A stretch of DNA of 64,000 nt from NCBI GenBank assembly GCA_963693365.1, contig CAVNZM010000007.1:2976001-3040000 (forward strand). The letters are read 5' to 3'. Positions 62,845-64,000 of the stretch are shown here, piece by piece. The translations under genes and the position numbers were made by a program. How positions within the stretch are numbered: position 1 is the stretch's first letter; each line of letters starts with the position of its first letter. The DNA comes from Amoebidium appalachense (lineage: Eukaryota; Ichthyosporea). The notes below the pieces were generated by a model. That model saw only the letters and a list, made by a program, of their open reading frames with translations, was not told the origin of the DNA and searched no databases.

Positions 62845-62970
62845 TTCACCTTCCCCTTCCCCCCCACCTGCCCCCCCGGCCCCCGTCCCCCCCCCCCTTC
62901 CTTCCCCACCAACCCCCCTCCTCCCCCCCCCCCCCCTTCCCCCCCATCTTTTTCTTTTTTTACCACAACC
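61153..62970. other. Intergenic; no gene seen
   Basis: T and G homopolymers (61188-61310), unique DNA to 62020, G homopolymers (62021-62040 and 62278-62323) and C-rich blocks (62525-62580 and 62790-62945). No exon recognised. Confidence 0.65.
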
Positions 62971-63160
62971 TCAAGTAGTCCAACCACCCCACCCCATGCC
63001 CCCCCTCTTCCACTCCTCCAAGCACGTGTCTGGATTTTTCTCCACCGCACCCCTCCCCCAAGTGGTGATGGTGTTTCCCTCGGGGTTGATAATTTCGAGG
63101 GTGGGTATGGCCATTACCGAGTGGGCTGATGGAAGGTCAAGGCGGGTGGCTTCGTCGAAC
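62971..63160 (-). CDS. Last exon of a nucleoredoxin/tryparedoxin-like protein, partial
   Basis: A pyrimidine tract and CCCAG acceptor at 63161 precede an exon reading FDEATRLDLPSAHSVMAIPTLEI, then INPEGNTITTWGRGAVEKNPD, CLEEWKRGGMGW and a stop at 62971. The IPTL cis-proline strand, the gly-rich GRxAV segment and the terminal W-rich stretch are as in the thioredoxin-like domain of nucleoredoxins. The WCxxC active site would be in an upstream exon, which I cannot find in 63161-64000. Family-level function is thiol-disulfide exchange, probably cytosolic or nuclear. Confidence 0.6.
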
Positions 63161-63761
63161 CTGGGATGATTTAAACGAGGATGAGATAAGAGGGAACAAG
63201 AGAGTGGGAAGGTACGAGGAAAAAAATGAAAGGGAGGGAGTAATGTTGGTGATAATGCTGTGCCTTCAAAGGGTATGTGTGCATGTGTGAGGGGCGGAAA
63301 GGGGGAAGCGAGGGGGGAGGGGGGGGGGGGGGGAGGGGGAAGGGGGAGGGGTGGGCTTGTGTGAGTGAGGTGTGTTTGTGTGTGTGCGCGCGTGTGTGTG
63401 TGTCCATGCACGCACGTGTGTGTGCGTGTCTGTGTGTATGAGCGTGAGCGCTAGCCGCGGAGCGCGCCGACACGTGTGTGTGTGTGTCTGTGTGTGCATG
63501 TGTGTGTGTGCCTGTGTGTGTCTGTGCATGTGTGTGTGTGCCTGCCTGCGTCCGTGCGTAGCTGTGCCTGTGCTCGTCCATGGGTCTGTGCCTTTTCCCG
63601 CTTCTTTTTCGGATTGTGAGGGGGGGGGGGGGGGGGGGGGTTGGATATTTGGGGCGTAAAAAAACATCCTCAGAATGCAAGTGCAATTGAAAAATCGAAG
63701 GGTACAAGAGCGTGCAAGTCGATTTGATTGGCAGATGGAACGGAAGATAGGGAGGAACCGG

Positions 63762-63846
<85 letters not shown>

Positions 63847-64000
63847 TGTGTTGGGGGGTGGGGGGGGGGGGGGGGGGGGGGGAGAGGGGGTGGGGGGAAG
63901 GTGGGGGCAAAGAGCGAGAGCATGGAAAGAGAGGAAATTGAAAGAAGAATGTACTTGGGTGTGCGTACGTGTATGTATGTGTCGATGTTTGTGTGTGGGC
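63161..64000. other. Upstream intron of the nucleoredoxin-like gene; repeats
   Basis: G-rich tract (63300-63352), degenerate GT region (63360-63560), G run (63619-63640), a pure (GT)n block (63767-63840) and another G run. No further exon recognised. Confidence 0.6.

Noticed and set aside
63266-63910. Possible upstream exon of the nucleoredoxin-like gene
   Set aside because: No WCxxC-type motif or phase-compatible donor was found; the frame is HTHT repeat translation.

Overview
The window is nuclear DNA from an intron-rich eukaryote. Every recognisable protein gene is split by GT-AG introns whose reading phases I could match from exon to exon. A MED15 gene (Mediator), an MPDU1/Lec35 PQ-loop gene (ER glycosylation), a RING-IBR-RING ubiquitin ligase and a non-LTR retrotransposon exclude a prokaryote. 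Secreted CE18/Agd3-type deacetylase and hydrolase genes fit a protist, alga or fungus-like microbe; I cannot name the lineage. Between the exons the DNA is dominated by long G/C homopolymers and (GT)n/(CA)n microsatellites, so most long open frames here are repeat translation (poly-Gly, poly-Pro, CVCV, HTHT) and were left out.

Layout. 1-6390 (-): secreted Agd3-like polysaccharide deacetylase, ten exons, 3' end beyond base 1. 6391-13217: no gene; two small MITE-like elements, nested hairpins and a broken LINE (9405-11455) between two direct repeats. 13218-19712 (-): complete six-exon secreted alpha/beta hydrolase. 19713-23372: a 5'-truncated second LINE copy, an inverted-repeat-bounded 1.15-kb segment and simple repeats. 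23373-25573 (-): a tentative unrecognised gene. 26113-39737 (-): MED15 with KIX-like, poly-Gln and C-terminal regions. 40544-46139 (+): MPDU1, five exons, divergent from MED15. 46140-50266: mostly unique sequence with a tandem array. 50361-52283 (+): protein with an atypical GATA-like zinc finger. 54861-55311 (-): small secreted protein with a duplicated six-Cys module, frameshifted. 55785-56198: fold-back element. 57334-61152 (+): RBR ubiquitin ligase, frame broken twice. 62971-63160 (-): last exon of a nucleoredoxin-like gene.

No operon-like logic links the genes. Two encode secreted carbohydrate/ester-active enzymes; the others are transcription, glycosylation, ubiquitin and redox functions. 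Recurring themes are splice sites embedded in microsatellites, C-runs just inside 5' splice sites, partial exon duplications, many small hairpin elements, and single-base frameshifts in otherwise conserved exons. The frameshifts suggest either assembly indels or gene decay.
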